From: Microbulbifer sp. THAF38 | GTDB taxonomy: Bacteria > Pseudomonadota > Gammaproteobacteria > Pseudomonadales > Cellvibrionaceae | DNA length: 64,000 nt | Reading direction: 5' to 3' | Assembly: GCF_009363535.1 (NCBI RefSeq) | Contig: NZ_CP045369.1 | Coordinates: forward strand, 2,429,001 to 2,493,000 | Shown here: positions 17,670-26,190 of the stretch, piece by piece | How the letters are laid out: each line of letters starts with the position of its first letter | Numbering within the stretch: the stretch's first letter is position 1 | Notes under the pieces: generated by a model | Told to the model about the DNA's origin: nothing | The model's database searches: none | The model's input: the letters and a program-made list of their open reading frames with translations, nothing else | Translations under genes and position numbers: made by a program

Positions 17670-17702
17670 GATTGTTGAGAAAAAGTTTACAAACTAACAA
17701 TC
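17670..17702. promoter_or_regulatory. candidate LysR-controlled region upstream of nitroreductase
   Basis: GATTGTT at 17670-17676 and AACAATC at 17696-17702 form an inverted repeat. Within it TGTTGAGAAAAAG (17673-17685) is identical to a 13-base stretch on the opposite strand in front of lysR (18613-18625). A shared binding site is the simplest reading. Confidence 0.45.
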
Positions 17703-18599
17703 CCAATAGGGAATGTCGCCACCAAAATACTCAATGGCAAAGTCTATAAAGGCCCGTACCTTGGCAGGCATATACTGCCGCTCAGGAAAGACGGCATAAA
17801 TAGACTTAGCCGGCATTTGATATTCTTCAAACAACGGCACCAAGAGACCACTCTTGATATCCGCTCCTGCGACAAAAGTCGGCAGGCGGCCGATGCCAAG
17901 CCCCTGGAGAATGGCTTCCCGCAGCGCTTCACTGTTATTGACCTGGTAGTTACCCCTGACTTCTATGGTGTGCAGATGGTTATCCTGAATAAAATTCCAC
18001 TCTTTTACATCCCTGGAATAAGTAAACATCAAACAATTGTGCTCTGTTAGCTGTTCAAGCTCGATCGGTTTGCCGAACTCTTCCAAGTACGCGGGAGAGG
18101 CACAGAGCACGCTTTGCAGAGGCGCCAGCTTGCGGGCAATCAAACTGGTATCAGGCAGGTCACCACCACGGATAGCGATATCAAACCCCTCTCCAATAAG
18201 GTCTAACACCTTATCGTCCATCACCAGATCAATCGTGATTTTTGGATAGCGCTTGAGAAACACTGGGATAAGCGGTGCCAAATGCAACCTGCCAAAGGAC
18301 ATTGGGGCATTGATTCGCAAGCGCCCCTGAGGCTCACCTTGAAGCTGAGTCACTGCATCCTGAGCGTCCTGTGCGGCCTGGTAAGCGATTCGGGCATGCT
18401 GAAAAAAATGCTCGCCCGCCTCGGTCAAGCTCAGCTTGCGGGTGGTGCGATGCAATAGTTTTACCCCAAGTTGCTCTTCCAGCTGACTGACCCGTTTACT
18501 AACTGCAGACTTGGATATCCTCAGCAACTTGGCGGCCGGGGAAAAGCCACCGGTTTCGGCCACTGTGACAAATACCGGTATGGCTGCAAAACTTTCCAT
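17694..18599 (-). CDS. LysR-family transcriptional regulator
   Basis: A 301-residue LysR protein. The N-terminal helix-turn-helix reads GGFSPAAKLLRISKSAVSKRVSQLEEQLG followed by LLHRTTRKLSLTEAG, and a periplasmic-binding-like effector domain begins at about residue 90 (GRLRINAPMSFGRLHLAPLI). It belongs to the common subgroup that controls neighbouring oxidoreductases in response to small aromatics or electrophiles. It is divergent from an EamA exporter gene and precedes a nitroreductase gene on the same strand, and may control both. A 7-11-7 inverted repeat lies five bases before its start codon. Confidence 0.92.
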   Translation of the reverse strand: MESFAAIPVFVTVAETGGFSPAAKLLRISKSAVSKRVSQLEEQLGVKLLHRTTRKLSLTEAGEHFFQHARIAYQAAQDAQDAVTQLQGEPQGRLRINAPMSFGRLHLAPLIPVFLKRYPKITIDLVMDDKVLDLIGEGFDIAIRGGDLPDTSLIARKLAPLQSVLCASPAYLEEFGKPIELEQLTEHNCLMFTYSRDVKEWNFIQDNHLHTIEVRGNYQVNNSEALREAILQGLGIGRLPTFVAGADIKSGLLVPLFEEYQMPAKSIYAVFPERQYMPAKVRAFIDFAIEYFGGDIPYWDC

Positions 18600-18603
18600 A
18601 AAC

Positions 18604-18628
18604 TACTGTTTCCTTTTTCTCAACAGTA
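18604..18628. promoter_or_regulatory. inverted repeat in the lysR-eamA intergenic region
   Basis: TACTGTT at 18604-18610 is the reverse complement of AACAGTA at 18622-18628 with an 11-base spacer, the T-N11-A geometry expected for LysR regulators. It lies next to the lysR start and about 75 bp from the exporter start, suiting autoregulation plus divergent control. Confidence 0.6.
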
Positions 18629-18702
18629 TGTATCTTAATTGATGGATTATCAGTTTATCAGAAACGAGTTACTCTGATCTCGCTTTTATTGAGGGAAGAG
18701 TC

Positions 18703-19647
18703 ATGCGTGAACTTTCAAGGGGTATCAACCCTACAGCAACGGCAAGCAGCGGCACATCATTGTGGTGGGTTCACGGCTTGATGATAGCCTGCACATTACT
18801 TGTCGCTGGCTCATTTCCTGTTGGTGCGTTAATCGCCGATTCGTTACCGGCAGATTGCTTGATGATGATTCGGTTCTTAATTGCAACAGGGCTATTTGCG
18901 CCCTTCATATTTTTAAAGCATGGATTTCAGCTTCCACACCCCAAAAAGCTACTGGGTTATGCGCTACTCAGCATCCCATTGGTTATCTTTTTCTGGTGTA
19001 TGTTTGAAGCGCTCAAATACACCACAGCAGTAAATACCGGCGCCCTTTTTACAACCGTTCCTGCAATGACTGCCGTTTTTACCTTGATCATCAATGGTGA
19101 GCGTAGCAGCGCCCGCAAAGTCATCGGTCTTACTCTTGGAACATTGGGTGCGGCCTGGATTGTATTTGAAGGGAGTATTACAACAGCGATAACGCTGGAT
19201 CTAAATAGAGGGGATTGGATATTCACCTTAGGTGCTATATCACTCAGCTTGTATAATCCACTGATCAAGAGAGTCCACTCAGGGGAGCCTACAGAGGTTA
19301 TGACATTCTGGGTTATTCTATTTGGCGCCCTCTGGTTACTACTGCTTTCATTCCCAAGTTTAAGCCAAATAGAATGGCGGAATATACCTGTCGAAACTTA
19401 CGGAGGGCTATTCTATTTAGCCTTATTCACAACATTAATCAGTTTTTTCCTACTGCAATTTAGCACAATAAGAATCGGGGCGACCAAAGTTGCAGCATAC
19501 AGCTTCTTGAATCCGGTATTTGTACTGGTATTGGCTACAGCATTGGAAATGACGAAATTCACTATCAACTTTATACCTGGAATAATCTTAGTATTTGCAG
19601 CCATGTTATTTATCCAAACAGAAAAACCCAAGAAAAAATACCCCTGA
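18703..19647 (+). CDS. EamA-family (DMT superfamily) transporter
   Basis: A 314-residue inner-membrane protein with about ten hydrophobic helices arranged as two EamA repeats. Typical strings are ADCLMMIRFLIATGLFAPF and NTGALFTTVPAMTAVFTLI in the first repeat, and TKVAAYSFLNPVFVLVLA in the second. The family exports amino acids, metabolites or drugs. It is transcribed divergently from lysR, whose product probably controls it. The substrate cannot be read from the sequence. Confidence 0.88.
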   Translation: MRELSRGINPTATASSGTSLWWVHGLMIACTLLVAGSFPVGALIADSLPADCLMMIRFLIATGLFAPFIFLKHGFQLPHPKKLLGYALLSIPLVIFFWCMFEALKYTTAVNTGALFTTVPAMTAVFTLIINGERSSARKVIGLTLGTLGAAWIVFEGSITTAITLDLNRGDWIFTLGAISLSLYNPLIKRVHSGEPTEVMTFWVILFGALWLLLLSFPSLSQIEWRNIPVETYGGLFYLALFTTLISFFLLQFSTIRIGATKVAAYSFLNPVFVLVLATALEMTKFTINFIPGIILVFAAMLFIQTEKPKKKYP

Positions 19648-19696
19648 ATAACTCAAGAACAATAGAATCAAATTGCCATCAATAGGGGCAATATTT

Positions 19697-19942
19697 CTAG
19701 TCGACAGTCTTTTCTATTTCATAAATTGCATCAGAAATATCTTCCAACTTAGAGGACACTATTACCTGAGCATCATGTAGACCTTGATTATAAAACCCTG
19801 CCCCCATCTCCTTTGCAAGAAAATCAATAAAGAACTCCGCTTCAAAACTGCCAATCTCCAACTCAAACTCTTTAGATAAATAACCCCTAATCTTTTCGAT
19901 TAGCTCTAACTTTCGCCTTTCTTCCAGTTCTATTGTCGACAT
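19697..19942 (-). CDS. DUF2164-family protein
   Basis: An 81-residue acidic protein matching the DUF2164 pattern: LIEKIRGYLSKEFELEIGSFEAEFFIDFLAKEMGAGFYNQGLHDA, followed by a C-terminal helix. The family is widespread, small and uncharacterised. The ATG at 19942 is preceded by an in-frame GTG at 19945; either may be used. Confidence 0.82.
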   Translation of the reverse strand: MSTIELEERRKLELIEKIRGYLSKEFELEIGSFEAEFFIDFLAKEMGAGFYNQGLHDAQVIVSSKLEDISDAIYEIEKTVD

Positions 19943-20139
19943 CACCTATTTTCCATCAATACACAAATTTAGAACAAACACTTAGCCCCATATGAGAATA
20001 ACACAAATGTTGAGACCCTTAATGAATCCCAAATGCATGACTCCAAGTAAACAACATGTACAGCGGCGCATATCTTTATAAGCAAACCGGACAATGTTAG
20101 ATTCGAATCTATTCGGATTAACTAAAAAACGGGATCAAA

Positions 20140-20976
20140 ATGAGACTTTTTAACTACTTCTTTGCCCTGCTTATATTGGGTAGTAGCTCTGGCTGCTCAG
20201 AATCAAGCAGTGATAGATCAACAACTTCATACAGTCCCAATGCCCATACCGCCAGCAACAGAGTTGCAGATATCCGGTTCCCGGAACCTATCACAGGGGG
20301 CAATCGAGGTGGACAAGATCAGTATATTGCTTACGAACATTTCCTGACAGCTGAACTACCTGCTGAAGAAGTTGAACCTGTATTCCACAAACTCCAATTA
20401 CTTTGCCAACAGGAGATGGAGAAAAAATGCACTATATTGCATTCTAGTCTCCGCAATGATGAAAAATCCTACGGAAGGATTCACCTTAGAATCCACCCCA
20501 CCGGAGTCGATAAAATCATTGATCTGGCATCAAAGCAAGGAAGAGTGATACAACAGGAAACCAAAGCAGAAGATTTACAGGATGTCATTATCGACAACCA
20601 AAAACGTCTTGAAATGCTGCTCCAGTATCAATCGAGACTTATAGAGCTGGAACAAAAATCTGCGAGTGACATCGATACCCTAATCAAGGTTGCTGAAAAG
20701 TTAGCATCGGTACAATCTGATATTGAGTATTCACAAGGTAAAAAAGCTGAACTGCTGAAGCGAACTCAGATGGACGTGGTTCACATCGAGTTGCACTCAA
20801 AATCCTACACTTCTTTCTGGCGTCCCATATTAGACTCCCTATCTCATTTTCGTGAGAATTTGTCTGATGGGCTATCTGAGGCAATCACTGCAATCGCCTA
20901 CCTTATACCCTGGACTTTTATCGCCCTTTTTTTATTTTATATGATTCGCATAATTTGGCGTAGAACCAGAGCTTAG
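20140..20976 (+). CDS. DUF4349-domain lipoprotein
   Basis: A 278-residue lipoprotein: lipobox SSSGC with Cys19, then a low-complexity Ser/Thr linker. The DUF4349 core has strand YIAYEHFLTAELPAEEVEP, a long coiled-coil hairpin around LLQYQSRLIELEQKSASDID and AEKLASVQSDIEY, and a C-terminal membrane helix (AIAYLIPWTFIALFLFYMI) ending in RIIWRRTRA. DUF4349 proteins are envelope proteins of unknown role. A short palindrome, TAGATTCGAATCTA at 20098-20111, lies just upstream and may belong to its promoter. Confidence 0.85.
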   Translation: MRLFNYFFALLILGSSSGCSESSSDRSTTSYSPNAHTASNRVADIRFPEPITGGNRGGQDQYIAYEHFLTAELPAEEVEPVFHKLQLLCQQEMEKKCTILHSSLRNDEKSYGRIHLRIHPTGVDKIIDLASKQGRVIQQETKAEDLQDVIIDNQKRLEMLLQYQSRLIELEQKSASDIDTLIKVAEKLASVQSDIEYSQGKKAELLKRTQMDVVHIELHSKSYTSFWRPILDSLSHFRENLSDGLSEAITAIAYLIPWTFIALFLFYMIRIIWRRTRA

Positions 20977-21059
20977 CTACTTACATAACCCCATGATACT
21001 TGCATGTCTTAACCGTGCTAAAGAACTCGTAAGAAGCTTTGACTCCACAGGCGAGATAT

Positions 21060-21090
21060 AAAAAAATCCGGATCATCTAAAATGATCCGG
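21060..21090 (-). terminator. intrinsic terminator of the TonB-dependent receptor gene
   Basis: CCGGATCAT at 21068-21076 and ATGATCCGG at 21082-21090 form a perfect 9-bp stem with a 5-base loop. On the minus strand the stem is followed directly by ATTTTTTTA. It lies about 30 bases after the receptor stop codon. Confidence 0.88.
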
Positions 21091-21118
21091 CTATATATTA
21101 TGGAGCAGCAGCAACTAC

Positions 21119-23746
21119 TTAGAAGTTGTAGTTAAAGCGCACACCGTAGCTCATTGGGGTAGAGAATGGGCCAGATACCAGGCCATCACTTCCATCTGCA
21201 TAGTACGGAACAACTTCGTCAGTCAGGTTGTTACCAAAGGCTTCAACATTCCACTGATCGTCCGGGCTTACATACTTCACAGAAGCGTTCACCATCCAGA
21301 AAGAATCGCGGCTGTCATCAAAAGCAGAAGTATCTCCAGTGGGGAAGTCGTGCTTGTCAACATTCCAGTAGGTCAGATAAGACTCATCTTCCCAATGGAT
21401 GCCTATAAACGGAATAATTGCACCGCCGTGGGCCAACTCAAAAGTATGATCGTAGTTGATGGTGAAGCTGAATTCAGGCGATACCGGCAGCTCATTACCC
21501 TTTAAGTTACGGAATAACTCGGGGTTTTCATTAGAGTAGGCATCCTCATAGCTTGATATTTCAAACAACGCCTGGTTATTGAAGTTCCAGCGACCCCAAA
21601 AGTCAGACGTGATTTCAGTCTGCATCCAGGTCGCAAATCCGCTAATCCGTCCATTAGGGTATGGTGCCCAGTCAAACTCCAGCTCCAAGCCCATAATCTC
21701 TGCTTCAGAGGCATTCTTAGTTAAGTAAATTACCACCGGCTCAGTAGTAATTTCTCCAGCGTCCTCGCCCTCTTGCTCTATAGCATAAACTGAAAATGCT
21801 GTATCTGGTGCAGCCAATTGCATATCCTGATACTTGGAGAAAAAGAATGTACTCGCTAAATTAAGCCGCCCATCCAGGAAAGTGCCTTTAGCACCCATCT
21901 CCCAAGTTACTACCTCTTCCTCACCATAACTAGTATCGATTACCTTCTGAACTATACGATTGCCGTCAGCATCAAGGGTATACTCAGCGGTCGTAGGGTC
22001 TTGCTCATACTGAATTACAACGTCACCCAACCCGCCAGACTTAAATCCAGATGCAACATAAGCATACAACATCACCTCATCAGTGAGATCATAGTCAAGG
22101 CCAATTCGAAAGTCTGATGAGTCCCAACTCTGACTGGCATCATTGTAAGTTTCTATAGTGTAAATTGAACTATCGGCAAAATGGTCAGTAGAAAAGCTAT
22201 TAAAGGTGCCCTGTAAGTATGCGGGGAAACAACCATACTCTTCATCTGATTCAGTGGACCAATCACGGAGACATTTAAGGTTGTTACCACCTTCATCACT
22301 CTTCTTGTCTTCGGTATATCGGCCGCCCACAGTCAAGTGAAGTGTATCAGTGAGGCTATAGGTTGCCTGAGCAAAAATCGCCCCAGCCTCAACAGTTCTA
22401 TCTGGCTGCCTCCAGAAGGTTGCATCGCTAAGCGAGGCTAAGAAATAACCGTTTAAGTCTGTATTCTCATGAAAATAGAATAAGCCCGCGATCCACTGAA
22501 GTGGGTCATCGCCTGTAGATTGTAACTGCAATTCATGGGAGTAAGAGACATTTTCTGAGTCTGTAATGCTCATACTCATATCCCAGGTATTGCGACCAGC
22601 ATCAATATCAATCAGGTTGCTTCGTTCCTGAACTGCATACCCGGTGTTATACACAAACGCCATGGTATCGTTGAAATCCCAGCGGAAGTTAGAACGGAAT
22701 GAAGTCATGGTGAGGTCGAGCTCACCTGGTACATTCACAGCAACAGTGTACTCGTCGGCACCGGAACCGTAGTATGTTTCACAAGTTGTTCCATCTCCAC
22801 GTTGCTCGGCCTTTTCACAGTCAATGGTATTAATACCACCAGCACTTTCATCTTGATAATGCTCGGCTACGGCATACCAAGAAATGTCTTCAGTTGGCTC
22901 CCACAGAGCGCCTATACGTACTGCCTGCTGGTCAACATTTCCGTAGAAGTCTTCAGCATCAGCCTTTACCAGGGAAACATCCTCAGATGCCCACCAATTA
23001 CCATCCTGAGTAAATGTACGCGCTGCATCATTAGAAAGAGTGGTCGCCCCGAGACTATCCGCTCTGATATAACGGTTGTCATACTGGTTTGCGTCGTAGT
23101 AACCAGTTAGATAGGAATCCCGGGTCTCGTTCATAAAGGACGCACGTAGAGCAAAGGTATCTGAAACCGGAATATTAATAACGCCTTTTACCAGCTCTTG
23201 ATTCCAGCGACCCAGCTCAACTCCGACTGAACCTTCAAACTCGTTAATTACCGGTCTCTTGGAGATAACATTAATGGCACCAACAGTAGAGTTACGTCCA
23301 TAAAGGGTACCCTGCGGCCCACGCATGGCTTCAACCCTTTCTGAGTCAAACATCATTGCCATAGCGGACTGGGGGCGCGAAGAATAAATACCGTCGAAGT
23401 GCAGACCAACAGCAGGGTCACCAAACTCGGTAGTGTTAGTTGAGCGCACGCCCCGCATGGAAATTACTGGTGAAGACTGGGAGGCATCATAGCCAATATC
23501 CACATTAGGGATAGTGTTGCCCAGATCTTTTACATTCTTAATACCCTGGCGGTCGAGCTCTTCCTGCGTAAATGCACTGATCGCTACGGGGGTGTCCATC
23601 AAATTGGTTTCGCGCTTGGTTGCGGTAACCGTTACTTCTTCCAACGCCCAGCCATCTTCTTGATTACTGGTTTCCTGTGCCCAGGCTGAGGCCACCGCTA
23701 TATTGGCCATTGCAATCGCAAGGGTAAGTGGTTTTTTAATTGTCAT
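21119..23746 (-). CDS. TonB-dependent outer-membrane receptor
   Basis: An 875-residue receptor with signal peptide (TIKKPLTLAIAMANIAVASAWA), a TonB-box-like EEVTVTATKRE, a plug domain with DTPVAISAFTQEEL, MRGVRSTNTTEFGDPAVGLHFDGIY and RGPQGTLYGRNSTVGAINVI, and a long beta-barrel ending MSYGVRFNYNF with the terminal Phe needed for assembly. The ATG at 23746 has GGAGAG six bases upstream, better than the ATG at 23770. The plug type is typical of cellvibrionad and sphingomonad receptors for carbohydrates, vitamins or aromatic compounds; I cannot name the ligand. It stands alone with its own terminator. Confidence 0.93.
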   Translation of the reverse strand: MTIKKPLTLAIAMANIAVASAWAQETSNQEDGWALEEVTVTATKRETNLMDTPVAISAFTQEELDRQGIKNVKDLGNTIPNVDIGYDASQSSPVISMRGVRSTNTTEFGDPAVGLHFDGIYSSRPQSAMAMMFDSERVEAMRGPQGTLYGRNSTVGAINVISKRPVINEFEGSVGVELGRWNQELVKGVINIPVSDTFALRASFMNETRDSYLTGYYDANQYDNRYIRADSLGATTLSNDAARTFTQDGNWWASEDVSLVKADAEDFYGNVDQQAVRIGALWEPTEDISWYAVAEHYQDESAGGINTIDCEKAEQRGDGTTCETYYGSGADEYTVAVNVPGELDLTMTSFRSNFRWDFNDTMAFVYNTGYAVQERSNLIDIDAGRNTWDMSMSITDSENVSYSHELQLQSTGDDPLQWIAGLFYFHENTDLNGYFLASLSDATFWRQPDRTVEAGAIFAQATYSLTDTLHLTVGGRYTEDKKSDEGGNNLKCLRDWSTESDEEYGCFPAYLQGTFNSFSTDHFADSSIYTIETYNDASQSWDSSDFRIGLDYDLTDEVMLYAYVASGFKSGGLGDVVIQYEQDPTTAEYTLDADGNRIVQKVIDTSYGEEEVVTWEMGAKGTFLDGRLNLASTFFFSKYQDMQLAAPDTAFSVYAIEQEGEDAGEITTEPVVIYLTKNASEAEIMGLELEFDWAPYPNGRISGFATWMQTEITSDFWGRWNFNNQALFEISSYEDAYSNENPELFRNLKGNELPVSPEFSFTINYDHTFELAHGGAIIPFIGIHWEDESYLTYWNVDKHDFPTGDTSAFDDSRDSFWMVNASVKYVSPDDQWNVEAFGNNLTDEVVPYYADGSDGLVSGPFSTPMSYGVRFNYNF

Positions 23747-24034
23747 TGATGTCTCTCCAATCTGCTGCAACAGGGAAGCCGGATTTGATTGTTATAAATG
23801 GCTAACCTACGGGCCGTCGGCTGTACGTCGGCTAGGTTAAAATCTCAAAAAGGAGAGTTCTGTGAAACTGAGATACGACGGGGCGGATCGCGATTAGGAT
23901 CAATCGGACCTTTAAACCAATCGGAAGGCGATGTAGTACCCTAGAGGCCCTGCGGCAGCCGCAGAGCGCTAGTATGTTTTTCCTAGATAGGAGGGAATTT
24001 TAGAGCTTCATTTCAAGGTGGGTAACTCAGTACT

Positions 24035-24709
24035 TCAACGGGGCGGGTCAACCCGATCGGTTACAGAAGTATTTACCCGAAACCAGCCTGCAATAGAGTA
24101 GCGATCCCGATTAGCTGGTAGAACTTCGTGGGGAAACTCCTCGCTCAAGAAGGTCACCACCGTTCCCATTAGCGGAGTAACTTTGGTGCCGGCCCTATCC
24201 TGCTCATCTTTGTATAGCACAAGCTCACCAGCGTCTGCAGTGTTCCAGCCTGGATTAAGGTAAACGACCAATGAAAGCACCCGATTCGCCTCTCCGCGAA
24301 ATGCATCGTAGTGCCTTTTGTAGTAGTCCCCAGGACGGTAATGGGCAAAATGGCTTTCAAATGAAAAGAGTCCCAGAAAAAGACGCCTGTTAAGATAAAC
24401 CTGAAGCTGGCCCGCCCAGTTGAGCCAGTCTCTTCCTGTAGCAGATTCCCCGGTAATCCAACAAATTTCATCCGTTCGCACGAATTCATTCCGTAGGTAA
24501 TCGTCGCCTCGCCCGATCCCTGCATCAATAAATTTCTCTGCATTCATTTCCTGTTGATAGGTAAAAAGCGCATTGGAAAGAGATTCAGGAAGCGCGGCAT
24601 GGCGAATACTATAGCCCTGCTCGGTAAGATCCCTAGCGATGTGTGCAAATAGAGTCTCATCGATAGTGTTATCGCCACCGAGCGACATCAACAATTTTGC
24701 TGCTACCAA
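24035..24709 (-). CDS. 2-oxoglutarate/Fe(II) oxygenase, PPHD-like prolyl hydroxylase
   Basis: A 224-residue dioxygenase. The iron triad is His133 and Asp135 (KRHYDAF) with His194 (FPHEVLPA), and Arg203 in RDRYSIAGWFR should bind 2-oxoglutarate. The N-terminal AGIGRGDDYLRNE, the FESHFAHYRPGDYYKRH stretch and HEVLPANRDRYSI strongly resemble the Pseudomonas prolyl hydroxylase PPHD, an EGLN-like enzyme that hydroxylates a proline of elongation factor Tu. That target is inferred from family memory. It lies upstream of the TonB receptor gene with the same orientation, but nearly 290 bp separate them. Confidence 0.82.
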   Translation of the reverse strand: MVAAKLLMSLGGDNTIDETLFAHIARDLTEQGYSIRHAALPESLSNALFTYQQEMNAEKFIDAGIGRGDDYLRNEFVRTDEICWITGESATGRDWLNWAGQLQVYLNRRLFLGLFSFESHFAHYRPGDYYKRHYDAFRGEANRVLSLVVYLNPGWNTADAGELVLYKDEQDRAGTKVTPLMGTVVTFLSEEFPHEVLPANRDRYSIAGWFRVNTSVTDRVDPPR

Positions 24710-24965
24710 GTTATTTTCCTGCTAACAATAAGAGGTGCGGCGATGGGTGGAAATTTCGCCACAGGCACTGCTTAATAATCAATCTGTATTCTTATAGAAA
24801 CAGCGTAATACCCGAGTGAGATTGCGGCCGAGGATAAGCCAGGAGCTGGAATGGGTGGCTCGGGGTGCAGGGAAAGGTAGCCCAAAGCTGCTTGAGAGTC
24901 TACGAAAGTATTGAGTGAGTCGGCTAATAAAATAGAAACCCTTCAAGAGTCCAAGCCGACTACTC

Positions 24966-24986
24966 AAAAGGGGCGTATCACGCCCC
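24966..24986 (-). terminator. intrinsic terminator of the prp operon
   Basis: GGGGCGT at 24970-24976 and ACGCCCC at 24980-24986 form a 7-bp GC-rich stem with loop ATC. On the minus strand it is followed by TTTT. It lies about 22 bases past the prpF stop. A longer imperfect stem (around 24913-24966) is nested beyond it. Confidence 0.82.
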
Positions 24987-25008
24987 TAAAGATGTGATTA
25001 TACCAAGA

Positions 25009-26190
25009 CTAGAAACTATCCCCTGGCACCCTCACCCAGCCTTCCATCAGGATACGGGCACTACGGCTCATAATGGCTTTGGTGGCAACCCACTGGCCAT
25101 CAACAACTTTCGCATGGGCCCCAACCCGCAATGTACCCGAGGGATGGCCAAAGCAGATGGAATTGCGATCACCCCCACCGGCGGCGAGGTTTACCAAGGT
25201 GCCGGGAATCGCCGCTGCAGTACCGATAGCCACGGCGGCAGTGCCCATCATGGCGTGGTGCAGCTTACCCATGGAGAGGGCTCGCACGAGCAAATCAATA
25301 TCTTGCGCCGCTACCTTTTTTCCACTGGAGGCGATGTAGTCCTGCGGCTTGGCGACAAAGGCAATCTTCGGCGTATGTTGCCGGGCCGCGGCCTCCTCTA
25401 CAGAGGAAATCAGGCCCATCTTCACCGCACCGTAGGCACGGATGGTCTCGAACATGGCGAGCGCCTTGCTATCGCTATTAATGGCATCCTGCAACTCAGT
25501 GCCGATATAGCCAATATCTTCCGCATTGACAAAGATCGTGGGGATACCGGCATTGATCATGGTCGCCTTGAGCACACCAATCCCGGGCACTTCGAGATCA
25601 TCGACGGGGTTACCGGTGGGAAGCATGGCACCCTCGCCGTCCGAGGGGTCCATAAACTCAATTTCCACTTCGGCAGCCGGGAAGGTAACGCCATCCAGCT
25701 CGAAATCTCCGGTTTCCTGCACTTCACCATTGGTAATAGGCACATGGGCGATAATGGTTTGGCCAATATTGGCCTGCCAAATGCGCACGGTGCAAATACC
25801 ATTCTCTGGAATTCGCGCAGCATCCACAAAGCCGCTATTAATCGCAAAGGCTCCAACAGCCGCAGTGAGATTACCGCAGTTACCGCTCCAATCGACCATG
25901 GGCTTATCGATGGAAACCTGGCCAAACAGGTAGTTCACATCGTGATCGGGCTTATCACAGGCAGACAGGATCACCGTTTTGCTGGTGCTCGAAGTGGCAC
26001 CGCCCATCCCATCGGTATGCTTTCCGTAAGGGTCCGGGCTGCCAATTACCCGCAACAGCAAATTATCACGAGCCTCTCCGGGGACCTGCGCAACTTCGGG
26101 TAGATCCTGTAAACGGAAGAAAACGCCCTTGCTGGTGCCCCCGCGCATATAAGTCGCGGGGATTTTGACTTGAGGAGCAAATTTCAACAT
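25009..26190 (-). CDS. prpF: 2-methylaconitate cis-trans isomerase PrpF
   Basis: A 393-residue protein of the PrpF family: MRGGTSKGVFF near the start, GMGGATSSTSKTVIL, and VDWSGNCGNLTAAVGAFAI with the conserved Cys. PrpF isomerises the trans-2-methylaconitate made by AcnD so that an aconitase can hydrate it. Its start codon directly abuts the acnD stop, so translation is coupled. It is the last gene of the minus-strand prp operon, just before the terminator. Confidence 0.95.
   Translation of the reverse strand: MLKFAPQVKIPATYMRGGTSKGVFFRLQDLPEVAQVPGEARDNLLLRVIGSPDPYGKHTDGMGGATSSTSKTVILSACDKPDHDVNYLFGQVSIDKPMVDWSGNCGNLTAAVGAFAINSGFVDAARIPENGICTVRIWQANIGQTIIAHVPITNGEVQETGDFELDGVTFPAAEVEIEFMDPSDGEGAMLPTGNPVDDLEVPGIGVLKATMINAGIPTIFVNAEDIGYIGTELQDAINSDSKALAMFETIRAYGAVKMGLISSVEEAAARQHTPKIAFVAKPQDYIASSGKKVAAQDIDLLVRALSMGKLHHAMMGTAAVAIGTAAAIPGTLVNLAAGGGDRNSICFGHPSGTLRVGAHAKVVDGQWVATKAIMSRSARILMEGWVRVPGDSF

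Noticed and set aside
20098..20111. 14-bp palindrome TAGATTCGAATCTA
   Set aside because: Too short and too simple to call as an operator; noted only as context for the DUF4349 gene.
24779..24967. 62-codon frame between the oxygenase and the prp terminator
   Set aside because: Arg/Ser/Phe-rich product, no ribosome site, overlaps a long inverted repeat.
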